NCBI GenBank assembly: GCA_033398695.1
Contig: CM065801.1
Location: 106,385,170-106,449,169 of the forward strand
Direction: 5' to 3'
From: Orobanche coerulescens
Lineage: Eukaryota; Streptophyta; Magnoliopsida; Lamiales; Orobanchaceae
Length of the DNA stretch: 64,000 nt
Both the position numbers and the translations under genes were made by a program. The notes under the pieces are model-generated. The model searched no databases. It was not told the origin of the DNA and was given only the letters and a program-made list of their open reading frames with translations. This document shows, piece by piece, positions 53,204 to 63,651 of the stretch; position 1 is the first letter of the stretch; the number at the start of each line of letters is the position of its first letter.

Positions 53204-53694
53204 TTAGCGTGCGCTAATGTTCAAGTATAGCGCACGCTATCGTTCATGGTTAGCGCACGCTAGAGGCGGAATGTAGCGCACGCTAAATGCAGTCAGATCG
53301 GAAGGAATCTGCGTGTGGACCCGGCTGCTTTCGGCGCACGTTCTCGTAAGTCAACGGTTGTTGTCCTGAAGTATTAGCGCACGCTAAAGCATGAGGCTTA
53401 GCGCACGCTAATTGTAGATCGGTCAAAGGGAATCTTATCCTTGTTAGATCGGCATGTGGGGCACATGCGGTACGTAGACTGTAGCAAGTCAACTGATATT
53501 AGCGCGCGCTAAATGTAAGGACTTGCGTACGCTAAACAGTGTGAAATACGTACGCTAATACATGGGCATTACGTACGTAAGCTCATGTTCGAGGCAACAC
53601 AGTGGCCTCTGGGCTGCGATAGCGCACGCTAACAAAGTCGGTTAGCGCACGCTAAGGCCGTAGCGCACGCCAAACATAAGGTTTAGCGCACGCT
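53204..53694 (+). repeat. TAGCGCACGCTA near-palindrome array, Gypsy-5 3' LTR
   Basis: Counterpart of 49564-50055 with few differences. The first site reads TTAGCGTGCGCTAA, the only clear site with the centre inverted. A second cluster of three sites lies at 54598-54664. Confidence 0.92.
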
Positions 53695-54609
53695 AGTAAT
53701 ACACTTTATAAAAAGGGGACAGACGAGTGTTATGAAGCATTCTCGTTCATTTCTTTCCTTTCACTCGATAGAGAGAGCTTTGGGAGGTACTTGAGTTCCT
53801 AAAACACTCTGAGATGATGATCTTTAACGAGATTAAGATGGAGAGCATGGATTCAAAGCTTTGTTCTTGAAATTATTAATGAGTCTTGGAATGGAGTTCA
53901 TAGAGAGAGTCTTGAGGTTCCAAATACTGGATTATGATGGAATTGAGCGTCCTTATCAACATTTGGAGTTTGGAAATGATTGGGAACGGATTCAACCTTG
54001 ATAATCCATCCATTTCTTCAAAGAGGCAATTAATCTTCACTTTGGATTTCGTTTTGGGGATTGAATATTGGTGTTCTTGAGTTGATACTTATCATATTAA
54101 TGAGTTGATAAGTATGATTTCGAGATGGCTTCCCGGGTAACGTTGATGTTATTGTTGGTATGCGGATATTGATATGTTTTGTATGGTTTTGAATGGTGTT
54201 CAGGAGATATGTCGATTTATGTCTCCCTTCATTTCGGATTTGATGTTAAGATGATATACGGATATATATGACTTAGGTGATTAATTAGATGTTAGCATAT
54301 CGGATTATGATGGTTGTCATGAACGTGATTATGGAATCATGGTACTTTTAGTGTTCTTGGTATATATATCATCAAAGAGGAAGGATATATGTTGGTTTGA
54401 TTATTAACATGGATAAGATAATTGAAACTAAACATTATGTTGATTGTAGTGATTGAGTTCGTATGATAAGATATGGATCATGATGATGAGTTTTGATCTG
54501 GAAAGTTATTGTTAATCTTGGAGTAAGATTTCCTTTTCATTCGAATTCGTAGTCGCAAGGTGTTAGTCGATGCTTGGAATGCATGCCACTGTACAGCATT
54601 AGCGCACGC

Positions 54610-55995
54610 TAAGCTTACTGGATAGCGCACGCTAACGGGTACGTTATGCGTTTAACGCGCGCTAAGTAGGCAGACAGTGTAGTATTTTCGTGTTGTGATT
54701 ATGAATTCGTGATGGGTTGAACTGGATTGTTTAAGACTGTGTTTAATCGAGATATTGTTGAACTATTGGGTTATTGATCGGTTATTGATTGATAATTATG
54801 ATTTATTGGATTTCGGCTTGTATTGTTGATATGAGTTCGTAATTGTTTGAGTTGTATTGTTCGGTTTTGTAAATGATCGAGGTATTGTTGAACCGTTGAG
54901 TTTGATTGGTTGGTTATACCGGTTATTGATTATTATCGGATATGTTGTCATTTGATTATTGCATTAGGTCGCGATAATTGAGCGTTGATTATGGCCGTTG
55001 TGTTGCGGTCAAGGTTGGAGAGTTCGTAGGTTGCTTTTGGTCGGGGCTGAGGAGCTCGGAGACGAAGGCAATGGATTCTGGTAACAGCTTCGTGGTATCG
55101 GTATCGAGGCAAGTTTATACTTGTTGAGTTTATAATATTTGATGAATGGTATCGTTTTCATTTCATTTATAATTCGTATGGCGATGTTGTTAGAAAGGTA
55201 AGTTGTCGGTTAACGAGTTGTATATCGTGCTCTGGCTTGTATTAAATCATAAGGTATATGATTTAATTGTGTTCAAGGAATACGTGAGTTATCTTTGGTC
55301 AAGGGTATAGTATATCGGATACCGAGGATAGTTAACGTGATGACATAAGTATCGGGATAAAGGTTTATTGGTATTGAATGGATGGTATCTTATTTGAGAT
55401 AATTTGAATAACTGTGTATTCGTTCAGGGATGTTGCTCGTGGAAAGAATATTGTCTTCGGCTTTGAGGTAATTCTAGTATTATTCAGTTATGAGGATAAT
55501 TGTTCTGAGGAATTATTGTATATATGTTGTACGTTGATGTTTCGTATGCTGGGATTCGTATTGATTACTTACGAGGATGATGATCCCAGGGCTGATTGTA
55601 TTGAGATCATTGATCGTGTTGATTATTTGTCGGGGATGATGATCCCAGGATTATTGTCTTGAATATTGATTAGTTGTGTCGACTTTTCACTGTCAGTCTG
55701 TTGTTTCACTTCGGTGAGTCTTTTGATCCTTATTGGATATGTGATTCTTTGAGTTTCGTTGTCATGTTGCATCGTGACATATCTGGAATCATATCTGCGT
55801 TCCGATTGGTTATTGTGTAGGATTTTTAGCCAGGCGCATGATGGTTATGCGTGGATATTATTTCCGCATTGAACCGTGCACACGAGACGTAGTTCGTGAG
55901 GCTAATTAGGTACAAGACCGCACGTGTATTTGATCGATACCCGGGGTGGCTTGTGCACGGACACATTTCCAGATCGGGCGTACTGTGATGTCCAT
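54610..55995 (+). repeat. LTR section present only in the Gypsy-5 3' LTR
   Basis: 1386 bp absent from the 5' LTR. It begins inside a palindrome site, runs through unique sequence without conserved frames, and ends with a block shared with Gypsy-4 LTRs (55810-55985). Confidence 0.88.
55874..55960 (+). repeat. Stem-closed module in Gypsy-5 LTR
   Basis: An 87-nt unit closed by a perfect 9-bp stem CCGTGCACA/TGTGCACGG. The interior resembles the Gypsy-4 module at 39327-39412, whose stem has G-T in place of one G-C. Confidence 0.65.
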
Positions 55996-56121
55996 CTTTG
56001 AGCCATACCGTTTGGTCGTTCATACTTCCATGTATGATTGGATATGTTCGACGGTTTGCGACTGGTTGTTCATATGCCCGAGGGGTATGTTCGACAGCCA
56101 GAGTTATTTCTTTGAGATCCA

Positions 56122-56600
56122 TTATTGTTGATCATTTGAAGTCTACCTTGTTGAGGGTATTCTCGGTTATTGTTGGTCCTTTGTTGATCATTTGGAGTCT
56201 ACCTTGTTGAGGGTATTCTCGGTTATTGTTGGTCCTTGTTGATCATTTGGAGTCTACCTTGTTGAGGGTATTCTCGGTTATTGTTGGTCCTTTGTTGATC
56301 ATTTGGAGTTTATCTCGTTGAGGGAATTCTCGGTTATTGTTGGTCCTTTGTTGATCATTTGGAGTTTACCTCGTTGAGGGAATTCTCTGTTATTGTTGAT
56401 CTTTGTTGATCGTGTTTGGAGTTTACCATGTTGAGGGTATTCTCGGTTATTGTTGATCCTTGTCGATCGTATTGGAATTCATCATGTTGATGATAATTTC
56501 AGTTGTACTTTGACCTTAGGTTGGTCATATTGGAACTCATCATATCGATGATATTCTCAGTGATGTATTGGTTGATCATTGTTATTAATTGTATGAGCAT
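56122..56600 (+). repeat. 56-bp tandem repeat, Gypsy-5 3' LTR
   Basis: Copy of the array at 51112-51560 with the same number of units and a few point changes. Confidence 0.9.
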
Positions 56601-57521
56601 TCGGACTGTACGTCGATGTTCGGGATTTGTTATCATTATCATGTGGTAGTTGATCTACAGATATGTTGTGTATTATTGGTTTATCTAGGTTGAGATTTGA
56701 TTGTGTAATCCGGCGGACAGGATTTGGCACAGATTGGATTATTTTCGCACTTATGAGTTATGAGGACGATTTGAGGACACCTGGTATTGTTTGAATACAG
56801 TACAGTATAATTGTTGTTGAGTTCTTTTCGTCATTTGAGAATGCAAAATGTGAATTATGGTAAGGATCGATTTGGTATGGATTGCCATGGATTGGTAAGG
56901 TTATGACGGTAAGTTTACATTGGTAGTATTCTTACAGTATTATTACATTGGTATGTAATTATTTATGATGATGTGATCATTATCATTATCGAGTATTGTG
57001 GCTGACCCCGTCGTGGGCTTTATTTTTAGGTACTCGGAGATCGAGCTAGTAGCGGTCGTGAAGGGATGAGCTTCACGATGTGATACTGGCGGTGGCATGT
57101 TTGGGAGTATCGAGTATTTCTTTTCTGGTTATTCATTTCCGCTGCAAATGTGTATTTTGAACTGTGTTTTTATCCGCTGCGTGTGTATATTTTCAAAATA
57201 GCCTTTTGGGCATTTTACGAACTTGGGTTATTTTCATCAAACTTTTTTTCCCAAATTGTTTTATCGGTACGTTTAAGTGGTAGCTTAACGTACATTTTGA
57301 ACTATCGAGAATTGACACTTCGCCTTGTATTTTCAAATGGTATTTTATGACGGTATTTGAGAACTATGCTTTTGAAAATATTTGAGTATTTAAAATATTA
57401 CCGTCATCAGCCTTTTGGTGTTTTTGAATTGGTTTTGTAAACGATTTTTAGCCTGGTGGGTTCCGGCGCGGGACCCACGGCGTTGTAATATCCCGGATGG
57501 TTTTGGGGGTGTTACAGCAAG

Positions 57522-58283
57522 CTGTACGTTCTTGAGGAAGAAATTCCCAATGAGCCTACTGACAATGCTAACAAAGCGACAAAAGACAAATAGAAGAAAT
57601 ATTGTGATGATTCCATTGATGTCAGTTGTCTTATGTCGGCTATTATTTGTCCAAAACTTCAGAAGAATCTGGAAGAATTGGAAGCCTATGAGCTTAATGC
57701 TCACCTCAAGGAAACTTTCTCCAAGCACGATAGGCAAGAGCGGTATGAGACCTTTCAAGCCTTGTATGCTTGCAATATGGTTGAGGGGACATCATTCAGC
57801 ACTCATGTACTCAAGATGAAAGGATATATTGACCATCTTGATAGTCTTGGTTTTCTACTTTCTAAGAAGCACTCCACAAATGTGATATTATACTCATTGG
57901 CTGATAGTTTCGGTCAGTTCATTTTGCACTATAATATGAATGAGATGGAGAAGTCCATTGCTGAGCTACATGAGATGCTTAAAACGGCTGAGCAAAATAT
58001 TAATAAGAAACCAAGCCACGTGCTGATGGTCAGAAAGGGAAGTCCTTCAAGAACAAAGGTAAGGGCAAAAGTAAGGCAAAATTTACCAAAGCTAAAGACC
58101 CTACTAAGCCTATTTTCAAGGCAAAAGATCCAAAGATGTAAATTACCATATTGCTATAAACTAGGACACTGGAAGAGAAATTGCAAGGTTTACTTGGATG
58201 AGCTAAAGCCTACCAAGAGTAGTGAGACTACAACAGGTATATTTGTTATAGAAGTTAACTTATCTACTTCTAACTCCTAGATA
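57522..58283 (+). pseudogene. Copia-2 gag, main part
   Basis: It continues the frame broken by Gypsy-5: LYVLEEEIPNEP, a stop, then SCLMSAIICPKLQKNLEELEAYELN, FSKHDRQERYETFQALYACNM, VLKMKGYIDHLDSLGF and FGQFILHYNMNEMEKSIAELHEMLKTAEQ. The zinc knuckle reads CYKLGHWKRNC; relatives have C-X2-C-X4-H-X4-C, so the second Cys and neighbours are lost. Gag would form the particle. This copy also has a stop at 58278-58280 just before protease. Confidence 0.85.
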
Positions 58284-59545
58284 TTGGATACTGGATGTGG
58301 ATCTCACATTTGTACAAATGTGCAGGGGTTGAGAAGCAGTAGAGAGCTGAAGAAAGGGGAAGTAGATCTAAGAGTCGGCAATGGAGCAAGAGTTGATGCA
58401 CTAGCCGTTGGAACTTATGATCTATTTTTCCCAAATGGGCGTTTGTTAGTTTTGAACAATTGCTATTATATTTTTGCTATGAGTAGGAATATTATTTCAG
58501 TTTCTACATTAGATTGTGAAGGTTACATTTTTCTTATTAAGAATAAGATTATTCGTGTTTTTTATGATGACTTTTTTTTTATGATGACTTGCTTTATGTT
58601 ACTGCAAAATTTTCTAATGACCTTTACAATATTGATCTAGATGAGTCCAATACTTCAGAAGTCTATAACATTGAAACGAAGAAACCTAAGCTCAATGATT
58701 ATAATCCGACTTACTTATGGAACTATCAACTTGGCCACATAAATGAGAAACACATTTCCAAACTCCATCACGATGGACTTTTAAACTCCTTTGACTATGA
58801 GTCATATGGGACATGCGACTCTTGTCTATTGGGCAAGATGATGAAGAATCCTTTCACCGGTCATGGAGAAAGGGCTAGTAGTCAATTAAGCCTAATATAT
58901 ACTGATGTATGTGAACCTCTTAGCACTCATGCCAGAGGCGGGTACAAATACTTCATCACTTTAAAAGATGATTGTAGCCGGTATGGATATATTTATCTTA
59001 TGAAGCATAAACATGAATCTTTTGAAATCTTCAAAATATTCTAGAGTGAAGTACAGAATAAACTTGGCAAGAAAATTAAAGCCCTTCGATCGGATCGAGG
59101 TGGCGAATATTGGAGTCAAGAATTCAATGATCATCTTAGGAGTTATGGATTTATTTCACAACTTACTCCTCCTGGAACACCTCAACATAACGGAGTGTCC
59201 GAGAGAAGGAACCGAACTTTATTAGATATGGTTCGATCCATGATGAGTCGAACATTTAGAAACATCAGCATTCACCCTTAACCGTGTTCCATCTAAAGCA
59301 GTTGAAAAGACAGCATTTGAGGAATAGACTGGTAAGAGACCTAACTTGTCTTTTCTAAAGATCTGGGGTTGTGAAGCATTCGAAAGATGCCAAGTGTTTG
59401 ACAAACTGGCGCCAGATCTGAAAGATATTTATTTGTGGGATATCCTAAGGAAACTAAAGGATACTACTTTTATAGGCTCGCAGAGAACAAAGTGTTTGTT
59501 GCTTGAAATGCTGTCTTCTTAGAAAGGGAATTTATTTCCAAAAGA
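58284..59545 (+). pseudogene. Copia-2 protease and integrase
   Basis: Protease starts with LDTGCGSHICTN (D-T-G at about 58286-58294) and continues to NIISVSTLD. A frame change near 58590 leads to GAG-pre-integrase (TYLWNYQLGHINEKHISKL with the His pair; CDSCLLGKM with the Cys pair). The integrase core has TDVCEPLSTHARGGYKYF (first Asp), a stop, ALRSDRGGEYWSQEF (second Asp, about 59083-59125) and GTPQHNGVSERRNRTLL (Glu). After that it is frameshifted, with a gap near 59258, and fades into FLEREF at about 59520. All integrase catalytic residues are visible but the chain is broken. Confidence 0.85.
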
Positions 59546-60400
59546 GACAGTGGGAGAATGATTGGTCTGAGTTAAAGTACCTACATTAACAAAATATTGA
59601 AGAGGTTCAATATGCAGGACTCCAAGAGAGCACTCTTGCCAATGTCACATGGCATTCATCTGAGTACGACTCAGAATCCTTCGACTCCTGATGAGCGAGC
59701 CGACGTGAGCAAGATTCCATATGCTTCAGCCATTGTATCGGTCATGTATGCCATGATTTTTAGTCGACCAGATGTATTGTTTGCCCTTAGCATGACAAGC
59801 CGATACCAATCAAATCTAGATGAAAGTCACTGGATAGCAGTGAAAACCATTCTAAAGTACTTGAGAAGAACTAATGATGCGTTCCTAATTTATGGAGGTA
59901 TGGGAAACAAGTTTGATGTAAATGGTTATGCCGATGTAAGTTTTGAAACCGATAAAGATGATTTTAAATCTCAAACTGGTTATGTGTTTGTATTGAATGA
60001 AGGTGATGTGAGCTAGAAGAGTTTCCAAGCAATGCACGGTTGCTGATTCTGTAATAGAAGTTGAGTACCTGGCAGCATCAGATGCAACTAAGGAAGCCGT
60101 ATGGATCAAAAACTTCGTTACTGAACTAGGCATGGTACCAACCATCCAGGGTCCCATAAGCCTTTATTGTGACAATAATGGTGCTATTGCACAAGATAAA
60201 GAGCCTAGGTCCCATCATAATTCCAAACATATACTCAGAAAATATCACCTAGTGAGAGAGATCTTCAGACGATGAGATATTACATTATGCAAAGTAGCAA
60301 CAGAAGAGAATGTTGTTGATCCACTTACCAAGCCTCTCGCACAAGGAAAGCATGCAGAACATGCTAGATTGATAGGACTCAAAGTCATGAATGAATGGTC
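59546..60400 (+). pseudogene. Copia-2 RT end and RNase H; RT core deleted
   Basis: Integrase tail sequence runs within about 40 bp into TYINKILKRFNMQDSKRALLPM, the end of reverse transcriptase. About 1.3 kb with the whole RT core is therefore missing. The open part 59597-60016 has IPYASAIVSVMYAMIFSRPDVLFAL, YLRRTNDAFLIYGG and NGYADVSFETDKDDFKSQTGYVF (RNase H). A stop and frame change follow, then VEYLAASDATKEAVW, SLYCDNNGAI and ENVVDPLTKPL (60308-60342). Confidence 0.86.
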
Positions 60401-60405
60401 CTAGT

Positions 60406-60417
60406 GCAAGTGGGGAT
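60406..60417 (+). promoter_or_regulatory. Polypurine tract of Copia-2
   Basis: GCAAGTGGGGAT immediately precedes the 3' LTR. Confidence 0.75.
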
Positions 60418-62015
60418 TGTTGGGAATAGTGCCCTTGGACATTCGATGTGCCTAGATTTGTAATTGTCACATTTAAATAAAGTTATTTGATATAATCTAT
60501 TTCTCACTGATTATTATAATGTGTGCATGTTTTAATCTTATAATAATCGAAGAATACTTATTCACGAATAATAAGATTATTCAAATTTCCCTGGTCCAAT
60601 CACGTTGAGTGGAGACTCAAGTGATTAATATACTAGTATAAGTTTGATTTATAATCATTGGATGGTTATGCGTATGGTACGGATCAAACTTATGGGTATT
60701 GGTTGGACAACATAATACTTGATAGACCCGCATTGAGATCACTGTATGGAAATGTCATAAGTGAATCTCAATATAAATGTATATCAATAAATCCTTGAGC
60801 CTGAGATTATAATAGAGTCTAGCATGATAACTGCTATGCCTTGACCAAATCCGACGTCATCTGAAACATGGTGATCATAAAGGTTAGCGATCGGGATTAG
60901 TGGGAGTCATGTAGAGGGAAATGAATAATCAAGATGGGGATTCATCCCTCTATTTAGAGAGAGATATATCTGCTGGGCCCCTCGATAAGTAGGACTGAAG
61001 GAAATGCATGACCATGCTCAAATGAAGAGTCAATTGATTCAATCAGTCTATTTAAGATCGAGAAATCATTTGAACATAATAAGTATGATAGTTTTCATGA
61101 CTTAGTTCAAATATGATATCGTGCGACAAAGGGATTTGACACGTTAAATGGTTTATTGGACTATAAACTTATAATGTTTGGTAGTCATAATGTCTTGCTA
61201 GTGACCGCTTATGATTTATCATTTAACAATATATTAAATGATTGCCAACATAATATAAGCCTTTGGGTGACACATGATAATTAAAGGCAAGCAAGAATAA
61301 TTAATAGATATATTATTGGATGTTATTTTCATTAAAAAATAAATAATGAGTAATGTATAATATATGATATTATATATTATATTATTTAATTATGTCAACT
61401 GGGAATAGTAAATATAATATTAGATATTATACTTGTTAGAAGACTAAATAATAAATATTATATATAATATATGATATTATATATTATTATATTATTTTAC
61501 AAGTTGAGGGGCAACTAAGAAAATACTAGAGTTTTAACTCTAGGGTTTACTTAGGATAAATAAAGGGTCTTGGACAAGGAGTTGTCATAAGATTAAAATT
61601 ACACAACCCTAATTATGTGAAAAAATCGGCCCTCCCCTCTGTTCTTATCGGCCGAATTGTTTTTTGTCCAAGAAGTCCGGTTCGGTCATCTCCGTCTTCT
61701 TCCCTTAGTTGATTTTGATCAACCGTACAAACCCTTCTAGCAAGTAATTATTTGTTGTACTGTTTATCAACATTATTCGTGAGGATCTAGCATTCAGGCT
61801 TGTACCAATTATTTGTGTGTGGATCACCGAAAGAGGAAGACGATTCTAATTAGCTTTTGGTCCGGATTTAGATTTGTTCTTCGAATTAAGGTAATTCGAC
61901 GAACTCTTAATTAAATCAATTAATTACAGTATGAAGATGCTCAGCTTGGTTTTTCAATAATTATTCCGCTGCGTTTTGCTCAAATTTATTGTATTAGATA
62001 CATGTAAAACCCAAC
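60418..62015 (+). repeat. Copia-2 3' LTR
   Basis: It starts TGTTGGGAATAG and ends AAACCCAACA, giving 7-bp inverted termini. It is 1598 bp against 1522 bp for the 5' LTR; the difference includes about 60 bp near 61810-61870. Confidence 0.92.
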
Positions 62016-62020
62016 ACTTA

Positions 62021-63135
62021 AGCAATCATCTAGATCTCGGAACACTCGATTTGACGAGGTTGTCCAGTCATATAGATTCGTCCAATGCCCGAGTGAGAGT
62101 TGTGTGTATAAGAAATGCGATGGAAACATGTTTATGTTTCTTGTACTGTACGTAGATGATATCCTTCTGACTGGAAACAACGTGAAGGAGTTGTCGGACA
62201 TACGGGTATGGTTGTCTGAGTATTTCAATATGAAGGACTTGGGAGAATCAGGACACATCCGTGGGATCATGATCTTTCGTGATCGCAAGAAAGGGATGTT
62301 GTGCTTATCTCAGGCATCTTATATCGATACAGTGCTAAAGCGGTTTCACATGGAAAATTCCAAGAAAGGTTTTCTACCTTACAGACATAGAATTCAACTA
62401 TCTAAGGATATGTGTCCTAAGACACAAAAGGAGATATATGACATGAAGCTTATCCCTTATGCGTCAGCTGTGGGAAACCTCATGTATGATATGCTTTGCA
62501 CTAGACCAGATATCTATCATGTTGTAGGCATGGCGGCTAGATATCAGTCGAACCCAGGACCAGGACACTTGATTGCAATCAAGCACAAACTCAAGTACCT
62601 GAGAAGGACTAGGGAGTATATGTTAGTATATCAATCAGACGACCTATGTCCAGTAGGTTATACTGACTCAGATTCTTCATCAGACAAGTAAAAGTCCAAG
62701 TCTACTTCAGATTATGTGTTTACTCTAAGAGGTGGATCTATTAGTTATAGGAGTGTGAAGCATAAATGCATCTCAAACTCTATCATAGAACTTTAGTACG
62801 TGGCAGCCCCTGAGGCATCCAAAGAGGCGGTACGGCTCAAGCACTTCCTGCAGGACTTATATGTGATCCCCGATTTGCCAAAGGGTATTACACTTTATTG
62901 TGATAATACCAGTGCAGTCGCAAATTCGAGGGAACCATGAGCCTATAAGGCAAGTAAACATATCAACTGCAAGTTCCACATCATACGACACTTCGTAAAG
63001 CAAGGAGACTTAGTTGTATCCAGGGTTGCATCGGAAGATAATCTTTCTAATCCTTTCACGAAAGGAGTACCCCTAAAAGTTTTTGAAAGACATGTGGAAG
63101 GAATGGTATTATGGTGTATAGTAGCATTGCTTTGA
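62021..63135 (+). pseudogene. Copia-1 C-terminal reverse transcriptase and RNase H
   Basis: It restarts with KQSSRSRNTRFDEVVQ directly after the Copia-2 target duplication. The open part 62104-62691 has CVYKKCDG-type lead-in, LYVDDILLTGNN with the catalytic YVDD (62150-62161), YFNMKDLGESGHIRGI, SYIDTVLKRFHMENSKKG, IPYASAVGNLMYDMLCTRPDI, LKYLRRTREYMLVY and VGYTDSDSSSDK. A TAA at 62689-62691 and later stops break the RNase H part, which is still legible (TLYCDNTSAVANS, ASKHINCKFHIIRHF) to about 63070. Confidence 0.88.
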
Positions 63136-63200
63136 GTATAAGTGGGAGTTATGAGTCACTATGTAATAGAGTAGTATAATTAAAAGCATGCTTCAACTTT

Positions 63201-63211
63201 AAGTGGGAGAT
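63201..63211 (+). promoter_or_regulatory. Polypurine tract of Copia-1
   Basis: AAGTGGGAGAT directly precedes TGTTAGGGC, the 3' LTR start. Confidence 0.78.
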
Positions 63212-63651
63212 TGTTAGGGCTGTATACTGCAAAGCATACTTTATGCTTGTATTACCTTATTTCCCTGTAACTACCTATGAGAATATTAATTACATTTAAT
63301 CACATGTTTTGCATATTTATTCACATTATGGTTATGCAAATAAAATGTCTAATTATTTTATATTGTAGATAATGTGGTGTGTTGGTGTCACATAAGATCA
63401 CATTATCGGTGCCTTATAAAATAATATAATAGTTCACAACCTATATAATTACTAGACAAATTATAAGAAAGGTTGCGATGTATTCTTGAGATTTGTTGGC
63501 CTTGACTATTAGCATGCATTAGCGTATTTGCATACGTTGAAATCGGATCGAAGTGAGAAAGTGTCTTCTGTGCTAATTGTAAGAAGATCATAAATCTCGG
63601 ATAATTATTATTTCTTAATTCTAAATATATATAGTATTTAATTGTGTATTT
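63212..63651 (+). repeat. Copia-1 3' LTR, left part
   Basis: It begins TGTTAGGGCTGT after the PPT. It is AT-rich without coding capacity and is cut at 63652 by a minus-strand gypsy LTR. No matching 5' LTR was found near 12-13 kb. Confidence 0.8.

Larger units (their letters stand above)
49253..57516 (+). mobile_element. Gypsy-5: non-autonomous large-LTR element
   Basis: LTRs 49253-52499 (3247 bp) and 52892-57516 (4625 bp) flank an internal region of only 392 bp. GCAAG is duplicated at 49248-49252 and 57517-57521. A PBS (52505) and a PPT (52876-52891) are present and no coding domain, so this is a deletion derivative or a non-autonomous large-LTR element mobilised by a chromovirus. The left LTR has lost 1386 bp relative to the right one. 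Confidence 0.92.
52892..57516 (+). repeat. Gypsy-5 3' LTR (full length)
   Basis: It starts TGTAATACCCGA and ends GGGGGTGTTACA. At 4.6 kb it is unusually long. It keeps the section lost from the 5' LTR, including three more palindrome sites (54598-54664) and the stem-closed module at 55874-55960 shared with Gypsy-4. Confidence 0.92.
35943..62015 (+). mobile_element. Copia-2: Ty1-copia element nested in Copia-1 RT
   Basis: LTRs lie at 35943-37464 and 60418-62015, with TSD TTTAA (35938-35942) and CTTAA (62016-62020). The 3' LTR has clean inverted termini TGTTGGG...CCCAACA; the 5' LTR starts TATTGGG and its end has lost about 10 bp. Internal parts are a split PBS, leader 47626-49174, gag, protease, integrase, RNase H and PPT, with reverse transcriptase deleted. 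Gypsy-4 and Gypsy-5 are inserted in it. The LTRs differ by many substitutions and a ~60-bp indel, so it is older than the gypsy elements it hosts. Confidence 0.93.
13156..63651 (+). mobile_element. Copia-1: outermost nested Ty1-copia element
   Basis: The element is recovered in four pieces: gag 13156-14252, GAG-pre/integrase 26502-27479, N-terminal RT 35210-35942, and C-terminal RT/RNase H/3' LTR 62021-63651. They join exactly after removing Gypsy-1, Gypsy-3 and Copia-2, each flanked by 5-bp target duplications (CATTT, ATGAT, TTTAA/CTTAA). The last junction restores IYGF-KQSS in reverse transcriptase. About 4.7 kb of Copia-1 is thus spread over 50 kb. It is the oldest member of the nest and carries many stops. 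Confidence 0.9.

Noticed and set aside
54598..54664. Start of a separate element inside the Gypsy-5 3' LTR
   Set aside because: No TSD or termini surround 54610-55995, and the section continues the LTR pattern and resembles Gypsy-4 LTR. A deletion in the sister LTR explains the difference.
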